From positions 1 to 64,000 of the forward strand of contig SCNI01000017.1 in NCBI GenBank assembly GCA_005502775.1: DNA of 64,000 nucleotides. Direction: 5' to 3'. This stretch comes from Microbacteriaceae bacterium 3FA27C10. GTDB taxonomy: Bacteria; Actinomycetota; Actinomycetes; Actinomycetales; Microbacteriaceae. The position numbers and the translations under genes are program-made. Of this stretch, positions 23,579 through 33,335 are shown one piece after another. The stretch's first letter is position 1. Each line of letters begins with the position of its first letter. The notes beneath the pieces are model-generated. The model was not told where the DNA came from and made no database searches. It worked only from the letters and a program-made list of their open reading frames with translations.

Positions 23579-23970
23579 GCGCCGGCCGCCTCGCCGAGGA
23601 GGTCTTCGACGATGCCGAGCACGTCCGTGAGTCGGATCGTGAGCAGTGCGCCCTGGCCGTCGGTCGAGCGGGTGCGGTCGACGACGTCGGCGCAGTCGAG
23701 TAGCTCGCGCTCGAGGCGGGTCAGGTCGAGCTGTTCCGGCTGCCCGGCGGCTAAGCCGGTGAGGCGGCGGGCAGCTTCCCACGCTCGGACGTTGCGCTGG
23801 TCCCACGAGTAGATCCGCTTGTGGTCGCGGGTGGCGCCGCTTGCGACGGTTGCGTAGTCGCCGGCGTCGTGCAGCAGGAGGGTGGTGAGTTCGACGAGGG
23901 GCATGGCTGTGATGCGCTCGTCGGTGAAGGCTTCGCGGCCGAGGTTCGCGAAGTCGATCTGTTCGTTCAT
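23575..23970 (-). CDS. Hypothetical phage protein
   Basis: The 131-residue acidic, helical protein (FANLGREAFTDERITAMPLV; RKIYS-type turn at HKRIYSWDQRNVRAWEAARR) sits directly after the SNF2 helicase gene and is coupled to it by ATGA. It may be an accessory to replication, by position only. Confidence 0.55.
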   Translation of the reverse strand: MNEQIDFANLGREAFTDERITAMPLVELTTLLLHDAGDYATVASGATRDHKRIYSWDQRNVRAWEAARRLTGLAAGQPEQLDLTRLERELLDCADVVDRTRSTDGQGALLTIRLTDVLGIVEDLLGEAAGA

Positions 23971-25769
23971 GCTGTCATCTCCTGTTCGGGTGCGGCGTCG
24001 CTGGTGATGCCGAGCACGGATTCGGCGAGGCGGCGGGCGCGGTGGGGGTCGATGGTGGCGGATTCGAAGAGCTTTCCGTCCTTCGAGAGGAGGGGCTCGG
24101 CCTGCTGGCGTTTGATCTGGAGCTTCTCGAGCATGGGCGGATCGGAGCCCTCTGCGGAGTTGAGGAAATAGGCGACGACGGGGTCGCTCTCCATGCCGTC
24201 GCGGCGGAGGCGGCCGATGGCTTGCTCGTGGACGGCGGGTGACCAGTCGAGTTCGCCGAAGACGCCGACGCGGGCCCATTTCTGGAGGCCGTCGAGGCCG
24301 GCGCCGGAGCGGAGCGACATGATCAGGATGCGGCAGTCGGGTGCCGGAGCTGGGTTGCCGTCGACGTCGAGGCCGTCCTTGTCGAGCACCTGGTCGGGGC
24401 GGTCAGTGAGGGGTGCGCAGAACGCTTCGATCGCGGCCTGCTTCTGCTTCGGGGACTCGGAGCCGGTGTAGAGTAGGGGGCCGAACTCGGCGAGCTCGCG
24501 GAGCCAGATCTCGTAGACGTCGCGGTGCCAGCCCCAGAGCACGATCTTTTGCTCGGACTCCATGAGGAGCCGGACGAACTCGGCGACGTAGGGGGCCTTG
24601 TCGACGCCGGTGGCGTGGCGGAGCTTCATGTCGAGCTGGCCGCCGGCGGTGAACTTCTCCGTGTGGGTGCTGGTGTCGGCGAGGATGCGGCGGGCGAGCG
24701 CCTCGATGTCGCCCTTCACGGCCTCGAGGGCGTTGTAGTCGGAGTCGATGAGGCGGGGCACCTTGATGGTCTGCGGGAGCTCGCGGCCGACCTCGACGCG
24801 GGTGCGGCCGAGCATGAGGCCCTGCTCGCGGAGGTAGTTGCCGAGGACTTCGGGGCGCTTGACGGTGCGGCCGTGGCCGCCCCATTCGCGCATGAACTCT
24901 TCCTTCGTGCCGAGCACCCCGGGTGCCATCACGTTGAAGAGGTTCCAGACCTCGTCGGCGTAGTTGTGGATCGGGGTGGCCGAGAGGCCGAGGACGTAGG
25001 AGGCGTTGTCGCAGAGCGCGCCGGCGGCCGCGCCCTTGTCGGTGGAGTCGCCGTTGCGGAGTTCCTGCACCTCGTCGAAGATCACCGTCTGGATCTGGTT
25101 CTTCAGCTGCGACGCCCACCCGTGGAGCTTCGAGTACGACACGATCGTGACGTCGGCGAGCTGGCCGGTCTGCACCCGGATCGACGGTTTCGTCGACTTC
25201 GCGATCTCGTAGCTGAGCCACGGGAACGCCTCGCGGAGTTCCGTTTCCCACCGCGGCGGCAGGTGTGTGGGCGGGACGACGAGCGCTGGCAGGGCGTCGT
25301 CGTGGACGAGGCCAAGGAGGCCAGTGAAGGTCTTCCCGAGTCCGACCTCGTCGGTGAGGAGCAGCCGGCCCTTCGTGCGCAGCACGTCGATGGCCTGCAG
25401 CTGGTACTCACGGGCGGTCTTCGCCGGCTCCGTCGGGAGCTCGCCGCGCTGGTAGGTGCCGGCCATGACCTCGGCGATGGTCTGCTCCTGGCGGGCGTGC
25501 TCGCGGGCTCCCTGCTCGAGCCAGCGCGCCGATCGCGGGTCGGCCGGCTCGAGCGGGAAGCGTTCCATCAGCCAGGAGATGTCGCGGGCGACTTCCATCG
25601 AGTCGGCCATGACGAGCTCGTCGGCGCGCGACGGCGCCAGGCGCCCGAAGATGCGGCGCGCACGCTGCCGCACGGCCGGCTCGAGGTCCAGCACCCACTG
25701 GCCCCGCGAGCGCGCGTTGGCGAACTCGGGAGGCAGGTACTCGTAGGTGCCGTAGGTGCGTGTGGTCAC
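23967..25769 (-). CDS. SNF2-family DNA helicase / translocase
   Basis: The 600-residue product has helicase motifs in order: Q-like EYQLQAIDVL, Walker A DEVGLGKT at 140-147, motif II FDEVQELRNG, motif III LSATPIHNYADEVWNLFN, motif V region LIMSLRSGAGLDGLQ and motif VI HEQAIGRLRRDG. This is an SF2 Snf2-like ATPase that moves along double-stranded DNA. Phages use such enzymes in replication or recombination, often paired with a nuclease; here a PD-(D/E)XK gene is coupled directly upstream by a GTGA overlap. The start is the GTG at 25769. Confidence 0.9.
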   Translation of the reverse strand: MTTRTYGTYEYLPPEFANARSRGQWVLDLEPAVRQRARRIFGRLAPSRADELVMADSMEVARDISWLMERFPLEPADPRSARWLEQGAREHARQEQTIAEVMAGTYQRGELPTEPAKTAREYQLQAIDVLRTKGRLLLTDEVGLGKTFTGLLGLVHDDALPALVVPPTHLPPRWETELREAFPWLSYEIAKSTKPSIRVQTGQLADVTIVSYSKLHGWASQLKNQIQTVIFDEVQELRNGDSTDKGAAAGALCDNASYVLGLSATPIHNYADEVWNLFNVMAPGVLGTKEEFMREWGGHGRTVKRPEVLGNYLREQGLMLGRTRVEVGRELPQTIKVPRLIDSDYNALEAVKGDIEALARRILADTSTHTEKFTAGGQLDMKLRHATGVDKAPYVAEFVRLLMESEQKIVLWGWHRDVYEIWLRELAEFGPLLYTGSESPKQKQAAIEAFCAPLTDRPDQVLDKDGLDVDGNPAPAPDCRILIMSLRSGAGLDGLQKWARVGVFGELDWSPAVHEQAIGRLRRDGMESDPVVAYFLNSAEGSDPPMLEKLQIKRQQAEPLLSKDGKLFESATIDPHRARRLAESVLGITSDAAPEQEMTA

Positions 25770-26176
25770 AGTCCGCCTTCGAGGAGAGGGATCACGGTCA
25801 GGGGCTTCCACTCGAGGAGGCGCGGCATGGCGATGTGTGCGGCTTTCGTGGTGACGAGGACGAGGTCGAAGACTTCGTCGCAGCGGGAGTATCGCTCGAG
25901 CTGGCGGAGGGCATCGCTGGCGGATCCGGCGACTTTCACCTCGACGGCGATGCCGTTGCGGCGGAGCATCCGGTCTCGCTCGGGGCGCGGGATGAAGATG
26001 TCCACCCTGGACTTCCCGTCGGAGAGCTGCCACTCGCGCTCGGACTCGATACCGACCGCGGTGAGGAGCTCGTGGATGTGGCGCTGCAGGGCGTCTTCGT
26101 CGTTCCAGGTGCGGGTGCGGAGCTGCTCGAGCACGGGGATCAGTGCGGGGCCGTCGTGTTCGAAGTCGGTGTTCAT
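25766..26176 (-). CDS. PD-(D/E)XK nuclease-like protein
   Basis: The 136-residue product has a helical N-terminus (DEDALQRHIHELLTAVG), then SRVDIFIPRPERDRML and IAVEVKVAGSASDALRQLERY. The Asp of RVDIFI and the Glu-x-Lys of VEVKV have the spacing of a PD-(D/E)XK active site, followed by the usual alternating strand-helix (FDLVLVTTKAAH). It is coupled to the SNF2 helicase gene, so a joint role in processing replication or recombination intermediates is likely. Specificity is unknown. Confidence 0.75.
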   Translation of the reverse strand: MNTDFEHDGPALIPVLEQLRTRTWNDEDALQRHIHELLTAVGIESEREWQLSDGKSRVDIFIPRPERDRMLRRNGIAVEVKVAGSASDALRQLERYSRCDEVFDLVLVTTKAAHIAMPRLLEWKPLTVIPLLEGGL

Positions 26177-26571
26177 ACGATCGGCTCCAGGTGCCAGGGT
26201 GCGGCGGCAAGCCGGGCGTCCTCGGCCGACTGCCAGGCACGGAACGTGCCGGCCGGGCGGTCGGCGCGGGAGACGGAGTCGGTGTCGAGGTGGTCGAGGT
26301 ACTCGGCGACCTTCTGTCCCAGGGTGCAGCCGAGCAGCTGGTCGTCGAGACGCTCTCGGAGCGGATGCTTCACAGTCCAGCTGTCGGCGGTGAACGACAC
26401 CACGTGGTCGATCTGCGCATCGGCGAGGAGAACGTGCACGGCACGGTTGTTCGCGCAGTGGTATTCGAAGCACCGCACCGCACCCTTCGTGTCGAGGTGC
26501 AGCGTCTGCCCGCACCCCATCGGGCAGTAGCCGGCGACCTTCGGGCCGAGCGGCTCGAGCACGGCGCCCAT
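26173..26571 (-). CDS. DUF6085-like phage protein
   Basis: The 132-residue product has the DUF6085 layout: VAGYCPMGCGQTLHL at residues 12-26, VRCFEYHCANNRAVHVLLAD, then HVVSFTADSWTVKHPLRERLDD and LLGCTLGQKVAEYLDHL. The paired cysteines suggest a small zinc-ribbon. Function is unknown, but the family is widespread in phages beside replication genes. Its ATG overlaps the ParB-like stop (TAATG). Confidence 0.75.
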   Translation of the reverse strand: MGAVLEPLGPKVAGYCPMGCGQTLHLDTKGAVRCFEYHCANNRAVHVLLADAQIDHVVSFTADSWTVKHPLRERLDDQLLGCTLGQKVAEYLDHLDTDSVSRADRPAGTFRAWQSAEDARLAAAPWHLEPIV

Positions 26572-27983
26572 TAGGCTGCCGCCGTCTTCGCCTTGCGCGC
26601 CTGCTCGACGTCGTGCTTCTTCACGATGCCCTCTTCGATGTCGGAGAGCGGGTAGCCCCAGGCCGCGAGCTGCTTGAGGTAGTACGGCAGGAGGCCGGTG
26701 TAGCCGCCTTCCCAGCCCTTCTTCTCGTCGAGCGAGCCTTCGATCGCGGCGATCGCCACGGCGAGGATCACGTGCAGGCCCTGGTCGGGCGAGGCGATCG
26801 CGAACTTCTGCAGCGCAGTGAACGAGCCGTAATCCTTCGCGGAGATCTCCACGCCCAGAAGCCCGCGCGCGATGCCAGGACCACGATGGGGCGCGCCGTC
26901 CATCTTCGCGATCCACAACGCGGCGAGCGCCGGTGCATCCTTGGGGAGGCCGCGGCGTTCGAGGAGCTCTTTGACCCAGGCGAGGCGGACGGTGGTGGCG
27001 GAGACCCAGAGCTTGGCGTTCTCCCGTGCCTGCCGGCGGTCGGCCTTCTCGGCGTCAGTGAGCGGACCTTTGGTAGTGCCGCGGCCGAGCTGGCTGTTGT
27101 GGTAGCCAAGGGTTGGGTAGTCGGTGACGATGTAGCAGGCTTCGTAGCTCTCGGTGCGGCGGCCCGATGTGGGGTCCCAGGTCCAGGTGGTGCGGGCTGC
27201 GGCGGCGAGGTGTTCGGCGGGCACGTCTTTGAGGTCGACGCGGATGTAGTCCTTGTCGTTGGTGTAGAGCGATGTGATGGCGAGGTTGGTTCTGTCGTCC
27301 CAGCTGGGGACCTTGTCGAGGATGCGGATGCCGTTGGAGTTGAGGTCGGCGATGATCGCGAGGCGGGACTCTTCGAGTGCGCGTGCGTCGCGGAGTAGCT
27401 GAGCGGCGTGGCGAAGTTTGGTGGGGTCGTCGAGCACGGTGTCGGTGAGATCTGCGATCGCGTCGGCGTCGTCGTCGAACTCTGCGAACACGAGGGCGTC
27501 TTCGATGGTGAGCTGGTGTTCGGCGAGCGCCTTGGTTGCGACGGGGCTGCGGGTCACCTTGAGGGAGTCGCCGACGCGGGCGAGCTTCGCGTTGGTGCGT
27601 TGGGCGATCTGCATGGCGGGCATTGCGAAGGAGAGTTGGCGGTAGGCGCTGGCTTCTTCGGTGTCGCGGAGGGGTGCTCGTTGGATGTTCTCGACGAGCT
27701 GGTCTGTGATGCGGTCGGTGTCTTCGGCGGGCTTGTCGATGACGTAGACGGGGATGGTGGTGAGGCCGGCTTGGACGGCGCCGACGGTGCGGCGGTGGCC
27801 GCGTTCGACTTGGTATTGCTCGAGGGTGGGGTCCCAGTAGGCGCTGATGGGGGTCTGGACGCCGTGCTGCTCGAGGTTCTTGATCCACTGGGGTGTGAGC
27901 TGCAGGTCGTCGCGGATGTTCTTGTCGGTGGCGATGGTCGCCGGGTCGAGGTGGATCAGGGTGCCGGTGGGGGCGGCGGTCAT
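26571..27983 (-). CDS. ParB-like nuclease-domain protein
   Basis: The 470-residue product has an N-terminal ParB/sulfiredoxin-type domain: [18 protein letters not shown], then [20 protein letters not shown] (the ERGHRR box) and [20 protein letters not shown]. The middle ([20 protein letters not shown]) resembles the ParB HTH core, followed by a long helical C-terminal region with no recognised domain. Phage ParB-like proteins may act in partition, in transcription, or as nucleases. The ATG at 27983 starts the conserved part; upstream in-frame sequence is a low-complexity shadow of the hexanucleotide array. Confidence 0.88.
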   Translation of the reverse strand: MTAAPTGTLIHLDPATIATDKNIRDDLQLTPQWIKNLEQHGVQTPISAYWDPTLEQYQVERGHRRTVGAVQAGLTTIPVYVIDKPAEDTDRITDQLVENIQRAPLRDTEEASAYRQLSFAMPAMQIAQRTNAKLARVGDSLKVTRSPVATKALAEHQLTIEDALVFAEFDDDADAIADLTDTVLDDPTKLRHAAQLLRDARALEESRLAIIADLNSNGIRILDKVPSWDDRTNLAITSLYTNDKDYIRVDLKDVPAEHLAAAARTTWTWDPTSGRRTESYEACYIVTDYPTLGYHNSQLGRGTTKGPLTDAEKADRRQARENAKLWVSATTVRLAWVKELLERRGLPKDAPALAALWIAKMDGAPHRGPGIARGLLGVEISAKDYGSFTALQKFAIASPDQGLHVILAVAIAAIEGSLDEKKGWEGGYTGLLPYYLKQLAAWGYPLSDIEEGIVKKHDVEQARKAKTAAA

Positions 27984-28014
27984 GGTCGTGCCTTTCGTAG
28001 AGGGTGGCGGGTGG

Positions 28015-28944
<930 letters not shown>

Positions 28945-28977
28945 GTTCGTGCCTTTCGTAGAGGGTGGCGGGTGGTG

Positions 28978-29382
28978 CTAGGCCCAGAGGTTCCGTGGGA
29001 TCTCGGGGAGGTCGATGGTTGGTGGGTCGAGCTGCTCGAGCTCGTGGCGGATGCGGTCGTTGAACCAGTCGACGGGCCTCCAGATGCCGACGTCGGCGCC
29101 AGCGGCGGCGAGGGCGGCGAGCCAGTCCTGCTGCGACTGCGAGGTCTTGCCGGTCATGGTCTTGAGCTCGCGGAACATCGAGCGGCCGGCGCGGATGTGG
29201 ACGAGGTGCAGGTCTGGGTAGCCGGCGGCTGAGCCTTTCGAGTACTCGGTGTGGTAGACCATCCAGCCGAGGCGCTGCGCGAGACGGATCACGCCGGTCT
29301 GCAGCTGGCGTTCGGTCATGGCTTTCGCCTGGGCGGCGTAGAACTCGTCGGCGGTCACCGGGTCGGTGTTGTAGGCGGTCAT
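28978..29382 (-). CDS. VRR-NUC domain nuclease
   Basis: The 134-residue product contains AKAMTERQLQTGVIRLAQRLGW, then AGYPDLHLVHIRAG and MFRELKTMTGKTSQSQQDWL, and ends with a strand-helix typical of the VRR-NUC fold (GADVGIWRPVDW). PD and ELK form the catalytic site of this PD-(D/E)XK subfamily, found in phage replication modules and thought to cut branched DNA. The ATG at 29382 shares its T/A bases with the upstream stop. Confidence 0.9.
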   Translation of the reverse strand: MTAYNTDPVTADEFYAAQAKAMTERQLQTGVIRLAQRLGWMVYHTEYSKGSAAGYPDLHLVHIRAGRSMFRELKTMTGKTSQSQQDWLAALAAAGADVGIWRPVDWFNDRIRHELEQLDPPTIDLPEIPRNLWA

Positions 29383-30293
29383 CAGAACCGCCGCCCGTCG
29401 AGTTCGGCGGCGATCTGGTCGCGGCGCATGGAGCGGTCGATGAGCCAGGACTGCCACTCGAAGGAGTCGTTGGCGATGGCCTGGCACACGTAGCTGGTCT
29501 CGTTCCCGACCGTCCTGGACGAGCGGCCGAGGATCCGGTGGGCGGCTTCGGTGGCATCGGCCCTGGTGACGGTTTCGTCGGTGAGCTTCTGCAGCGCTTC
29601 GACGACGGCAGGGATGTTCAGCTGGCGGCCGGTGGCGACCTCGAGCGGGGTGGGGGCAGATGCTTCCTTGTCGTCGTCGAGGACGGCCGGAAGGTGAGTA
29701 GTTCTAGACGACTGGTTAACAAGACGGGGGGTTATAACGGGAGGGGTGCAACCGGTGGTAACTTTTTCGACCTCGATTGCACCCTTAGCCGCATTTGTGG
29801 GTGCAATGGGTTGCACCCACGCTTCTGAGTTATCCACAGGCGCTTTCGCTGCTCGGCGGGCGTCGCGCTCGGCCGCTTTCGCGGCGCGTTTCGCAGCTGC
29901 CTGAGCCTCCTTCTCGGCCTCGATGCGGTCGCGCTCGGCACGTGCTGCGTTCTGGGCGTGGACACGCTGCATGGCGGCCGCGCTGACCCTGTTCAGCTCG
30001 GGATCCTTCGCGTCGAGCGCTTCGATTTCCTCGGCCGTGGGGAACACGATGTAGACGGCGCGGAACCCGGGCCGTCCGAAGGATTTGCGGGCGATGTACT
30101 GCTCGGCGATGAGCTCCTCGAGGATGCCGAGCACGCGGCGCTCACGGGCGCCCGACCACATCATCATCTTCTCGACGCCCGGCCACGCCTCCCGGGTCAT
30201 CTTGTTGGCGTCGTCGGCGAGCGCCATGAGCACGAGCTTGCTCGTGGCGTGGAGGTCGACCTCGGCGGCTGCTTCGAGGTGCTGGATGCTCAA
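29382..30293 (-). CDS. Winged-helix replication initiator-like protein
   Basis: The 303-residue product starts at a TTG (30293) that overlaps the previous stop, with GGAG eight bases upstream. Residues 1-90 form a winged helix (SKLVLMALADDANKMTREAW; SGARERRVLGILEELIAEQY; RAVYIVFPT) of the HTH_36/replisome organiser type. A long charged coiled-coil and linker come next, then a C-terminal helical domain (NIPAVVEALQKLTDETVTRA; ESYV-type ANDSFEWQSWLIDRSMRRDQ). It probably starts phage replication; a DnaD-like helicase-loading role is plausible but not shown. Confidence 0.8.
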   Translation of the reverse strand: MSIQHLEAAAEVDLHATSKLVLMALADDANKMTREAWPGVEKMMMWSGARERRVLGILEELIAEQYIARKSFGRPGFRAVYIVFPTAEEIEALDAKDPELNRVSAAAMQRVHAQNAARAERDRIEAEKEAQAAAKRAAKAAERDARRAAKAPVDNSEAWVQPIAPTNAAKGAIEVEKVTTGCTPPVITPRLVNQSSRTTHLPAVLDDDKEASAPTPLEVATGRQLNIPAVVEALQKLTDETVTRADATEAAHRILGRSSRTVGNETSYVCQAIANDSFEWQSWLIDRSMRRDQIAAELDGRRF

Positions 30294-30580
30294 CGGTGGT
30301 TCTCCTGGTTGCGTGCGAGGGTGGCGAGGCGCTTGGCTTCCTGGCGGGCCCAGTCGCCGGCGGCGGCGAGGGTCGCGAAGCTGCGCCAGCGCACAGGGGT
30401 CGGGTGGAGGCTGATGTAGACGCCGTGCTCGGCGGGGCCGACGATCCACCGGAGTGCGTCGAGGCCGTTAGAGGGCTGCTGGAAGACGATCCACCGGTCG
30501 GTGGCCTCGACTCGCCGGCGAGTGAATCCGTCCTCGAGAGCGGCGCGTGTGGCGCGCATGGGGCGGGTGATGGTGGCCAT
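30290..30580 (-). CDS. Small hypothetical phage protein
   Basis: A 96-residue basic protein (MATITRPMRATRAALEDG; FTRRRVEATDRWIVFQQPS; RWRSFATLAAAGDWARQEAK). Mixed alpha/beta; no recognised family. The ATG at 30580 shares one base with the previous stop. Confidence 0.55.
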   Translation of the reverse strand: MATITRPMRATRAALEDGFTRRRVEATDRWIVFQQPSNGLDALRWIVGPAEHGVYISLHPTPVRWRSFATLAAAGDWARQEAKRLATLARNQENHR

Positions 30581-31065
30581 CAGCGGGTCACCCGGGTGAG
30601 GAGTCGGCGGTGCCACGGCAGCGGGCGCGGCTGGGCGAGGGGGCTCGACGAGGCCTCCTGGCGGCGGAGGGCGACGAAGAACGCGTCAGCCCACTGCGCC
30701 TCGCTCGGCAGCTCGCTTTCTTCGGCGAGGTGGAAGATCAGAGCCTTGAAGCCGGCGGCGCGTTCGTCGGATTCGGCGAGCGCGGTGGTGAGGTGCTGGT
30801 TGGTGGTTTGGAGGTCGCGGTAGAGCTCGGCGCGGACTTCGAGGCCGAGGGTGAGGAAGGTGACTTCGTCGTGGAGGGCGTCGATCTCGGAGAGTGCTTG
30901 CTCGAGGGTGAGTTCGGCGGTGGTGGCTTCGATGAGGATGTTCGCTTGGGTGACGGCGGCAGCGGTGATGGATGCGAGTTGCTCGTCGGTGGTGGTCTGT
31001 TCTTCGTCGACGATGAAGCCGTGGTGTTCCCATGCGGGATGCTGGGTGGGTTCAGGCGTGGTCAC
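30580..31065 (-). CDS. Coiled-coil hypothetical protein
   Basis: The 161-residue product starts at a GTG (31065). Its centre (residues 35-125) is a long charged helix with heptads (SEIDALHDEVTFLTLGLEVRA; TNQHLTTALAESDERAAGFK), and the tail is basic. No family match. Confidence 0.55.
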   Translation of the reverse strand: MTTPEPTQHPAWEHHGFIVDEEQTTTDEQLASITAAAVTQANILIEATTAELTLEQALSEIDALHDEVTFLTLGLEVRAELYRDLQTTNQHLTTALAESDERAAGFKALIFHLAEESELPSEAQWADAFFVALRRQEASSSPLAQPRPLPWHRRLLTRVTR

Positions 31066-31738
31066 GGGCGCGGTCCCCTCGTAGAGTCCTGCGGGTGCGG
31101 GGTCCGAAACCGCTCGGGGGGGGGGTCTGCTTTTTCGGAGCCTTGGGCTTGGCAGGTTTCGTCGGGACGTGGGCGGCGCGGAGGAGGTTCCCGTCGGCGT
31201 CGAAGTCGTGGGGCTGTCGGCCGCGAGGTGGCTTCGGGTCGGCGTCGATGTCGTCCCAGTCGTAGGGGCCGGCCCAGCCTCGTTCGTCGGCGAGGAGCAT
31301 GGCGGCGCGGGCGTCGGAGTAGAGGACGGTGCCGGGGCGTGCGCTGGCGAGCACGGGGCTGTCGCGGCGCTGGGTGAACAGTTCGACGATCGCGGTGTGC
31401 GTGGTGTAGCGGATGCTGTTGGGCGGGTCGGTGATGAAGCTGAGGGCGAGCTCGGGTGTCCACTTGAGTGCGGAGGCGATGTCGGTGTGGTCGTAGCCGC
31501 AGTGGTGGAGGGCCTGCAGGCGGCGCACGGCGCCGATGGCCGGCATGCTGGCTATCGGCGCGGATGTGGGGGTCTCGTTGGCTTTGCGCCAGGCACGGTT
31601 CTCGCGTGCGCGAGCTGCGGCGGCGGCACGGCACTTGTCGTGGCCGCAGCCGCGGTTGTAGTGCTTGTTCGCGTCGTCTTCGGTCATGGTGTCGTGGTCG
31701 CCGTCGAGGATGGGGCGCTCCGTGCGCGGTCGTGCCAT
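31052..31738 (-). CDS. Putative DNA-binding phage protein with C10 tract
   Basis: The 228-residue product has an N-terminal TEDDANKHYNRGCGHDKCRA motif, then a basic stretch and a helical region (AVRRLQALHHCGYDHTDIAS; LKWTPELALSFIT) resembling the HTH found in a common actinophage protein family. The C-terminal 45 residues are basic and proline-rich. A run of ten C bases in the coding strand (31116-31125) lies 21 codons from the end; a one-base slip would replace the C-terminus. Confidence 0.7.
   Translation of the reverse strand: MARPRTERPILDGDHDTMTEDDANKHYNRGCGHDKCRAAAAARARENRAWRKANETPTSAPIASMPAIGAVRRLQALHHCGYDHTDIASALKWTPELALSFITDPPNSIRYTTHTAIVELFTQRRDSPVLASARPGTVLYSDARAAMLLADERGWAGPYDWDDIDADPKPPRGRQPHDFDADGNLLRAAHVPTKPAKPKAPKKQTPPPSGFGPRTRRTLRGDRARDHA
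31116..31125. repeat. Homopolymeric G/C tract of 10
   Basis: Ten consecutive G on the plus strand (C on the coding strand) lie inside the preceding gene. Such tracts are prone to slippage; the gene is in frame at length ten. Confidence 0.9.
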
Positions 31739-31771
31739 GGGTGTGCTCCGATTCGGTGGGTGCGAGCGGGC

Positions 31772-32071
31772 TCAGCGGGAGTAGAGGGCGAGGATCGCGA
31801 CGATGGCGGCCGCGGAGATTCCGATCAGGGCGGCGAGCACGGCGACGTGGGCGCGCAGGTGCTTGTCGGTGGTGTCGAGTGGGGCGGGGCGGGAGGCGAA
31901 GAGGCCGAGCTCGACCATGTGGCTGCAGCGGTCGCAGAAGATCTCGCCGGGCTGATCGGGGAAGCGGATGATGGTGTCCATGCCGGGTTCGAGGTCGGTG
32001 CCGCAGACAGCGCACGCGGTGGGTTCTCCGGCGACGATGTCTTCCCAGGAGGCGTGCTGTTCGATGCTCAT
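31772..32071 (-). CDS. Zinc-ribbon membrane protein
   Basis: The 99-residue product has ACAVCGTDLEPGMDTI and EIFCDRCSHMVEL (two CxxC knuckles, residues 20-50) and a C-terminal membrane helix (HVAVLAALIGISAAAIVAIL). It is a tail-anchored zinc-ribbon protein with no known function. It lies in a group of three adjacent small membrane proteins just after the antirepressor. Confidence 0.65.
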   Translation of the reverse strand: MSIEQHASWEDIVAGEPTACAVCGTDLEPGMDTIIRFPDQPGEIFCDRCSHMVELGLFASRPAPLDTTDKHLRAHVAVLAALIGISAAAIVAILALYSR

Positions 32072-32232
32072 CGGGGGCTCCGCTGGTAGTAGGTGACGGG
32101 CACGGGGTTGTGTGTCGTGCGGCGCCGGCGGGCGTCGGCACGCTGGGCGCGCACGAGGAGCACGCTGCAGAGGACCAGGGCGGCGACGAGCACGCCCGTC
32201 GAGGCGAACCAGAACACGGTCAGCGTGTCCAT
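32068..32232 (-). CDS. Small membrane protein
   Basis: A 54-residue protein with one N-terminal membrane helix (MDTLTVFWFASTGVLVAALV...) and a basic tail (RAQRADARRRRTTHNPV). Overlaps both neighbouring genes. No family. Confidence 0.6.
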   Translation of the reverse strand: MDTLTVFWFASTGVLVAALVLCSVLLVRAQRADARRRRTTHNPVPVTYYQRSPR

Positions 32233-32585
32233 GCGCGCAGCCTCCGCTCGAGGATGAGGAGGCCGACGGCGATGAGGACGACGGCAGGCCAGCAGTTCTC
32301 GACGAGCCAGGGGCTGAATGCGATGAGCCCGAAGATGCCGAGGATGACCAGGAGCGCTGCAGCGCCCTCGCAGGCCCTGCAGCGGCCCGTGGAGGGCTTG
32401 GCGGGCGGGTCGGCGGGGTTGCAGTCGGTGTCGAACCATCCGGCGCCGTCGCAGTCCTGGCAGGGGCGTGGTTCGCGGTCGACGCCGGTGGGGTGCCAAT
32501 CGTCGATGACGCCGGTGCCGGCGCACGCCGCGCACCAGGTGTCCTGGTCCGCGCCGGTGGTGGCGGGCTCTCGTGTGGTGTCCAT
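32220..32585 (-). CDS. Zinc-binding CxxCxGxG protein with two membrane helices
   Basis: The 121-residue product has two DnaJ-like knuckles (TWCAACAGTGVIDDW at residues 16-30; RPCQDCDGAGWFDTDC) and a further CRACEG. Two hydrophobic helices follow (AALLVILGIFGLIAFSPWLV; WPAVVLIAVGLLILERRL). It is likely a membrane protein with a cytoplasmic zinc module. No known function. Confidence 0.65.
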   Translation of the reverse strand: MDTTREPATTGADQDTWCAACAGTGVIDDWHPTGVDREPRPCQDCDGAGWFDTDCNPADPPAKPSTGRCRACEGAAALLVILGIFGLIAFSPWLVENCWPAVVLIAVGLLILERRLRAWTR

Positions 32586-32587
32586 GG

Positions 32588-33328
32588 CTACTCCTCGGTG
32601 AGGTCGGGACGGGTGACGGTGAGGTCGATGGTGGATGTGCCGCCGAGGCGCTCGTGGATCTGACGGAGGCCTGCGGGCGTGATGTGGATCTGCGGGTAGG
32701 GGCTCTCGAGCGCGCGGACGCGGCGGTGTCGGACGTGGAGCCAGCCGACGGCGACGAGGTCAGGTGAGGGCTCGTAGACGCTGGTGGGGCGGGTGACCCA
32801 GCCGCGTGCCCGCATCCAGTCGAAGAGCTGCTTCTGACTGATCTCGATCAGCGGGTCGCGAGAGAGGATCATCGCGGCATCGGCGACCGAGTACCACGCG
32901 GGCACGCGGCCGGCGACGGCCGGCGTGGTCGCAGGTGCGGGGCCGAGGTGGGTGATGGCCGGCGGGTTCGGCTGGGAGGCGCGCTGGATGTTGTCCAGGC
33001 CCGGCTGCTCGAGCTCCTCGATCTTCGCGCGGGCCCAGGACAGGAGGTCGAGGGCTTTCAGGGTGCCGAGCACGCTGACGGCGTTGTGGAGCTGCTCGAT
33101 CGACCAGGTGGTGCAGTGCTGCAGGCGCTCCGTCAGAGGACGGGTGCGGTCGGGTTGCTTCTCAGTCCAGTCGAGGTCGGCGCCGAGCGCTTCGAGGATG
33201 TCGCGGCACACGAACGTCACGGTGCCGCGGTCGATCTTCACACCGATGTCGATGCCGTGCCCGAACCAGCGCTCGAGGCGCATCGCCGGCCGGGTGTCCG
33301 TGTGGTCGTCGAGAAGATTCACGGTCAC
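32588..33328 (-). CDS. Phage antirepressor (KilAC/ANT domain)
   Basis: The 246-residue product has a C-terminal ANT/KilAC-type domain from about residue 145: WYSVADAAMILSRDPLIEIS, then KQLFDWMRARGWVTRPTSVY and HVRHRRVRALESPYPQIHIT. The N-terminal part (GIDIGVKIDRGTVTFVCRDI) resembles the start of Bro-N-like domains but is short. Antirepressors interfere with the phage repressor and favour the lytic cycle. It is the second gene of the early operon, directly after the early HTH gene, with a seven-base gap. Confidence 0.82.
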   Translation of the reverse strand: MTVNLLDDHTDTRPAMRLERWFGHGIDIGVKIDRGTVTFVCRDILEALGADLDWTEKQPDRTRPLTERLQHCTTWSIEQLHNAVSVLGTLKALDLLSWARAKIEELEQPGLDNIQRASQPNPPAITHLGPAPATTPAVAGRVPAWYSVADAAMILSRDPLIEISQKQLFDWMRARGWVTRPTSVYEPSPDLVAVGWLHVRHRRVRALESPYPQIHITPAGLRQIHERLGGTSTIDLTVTRPDLTEE

Positions 33329-33335
33329 TGCTCCC

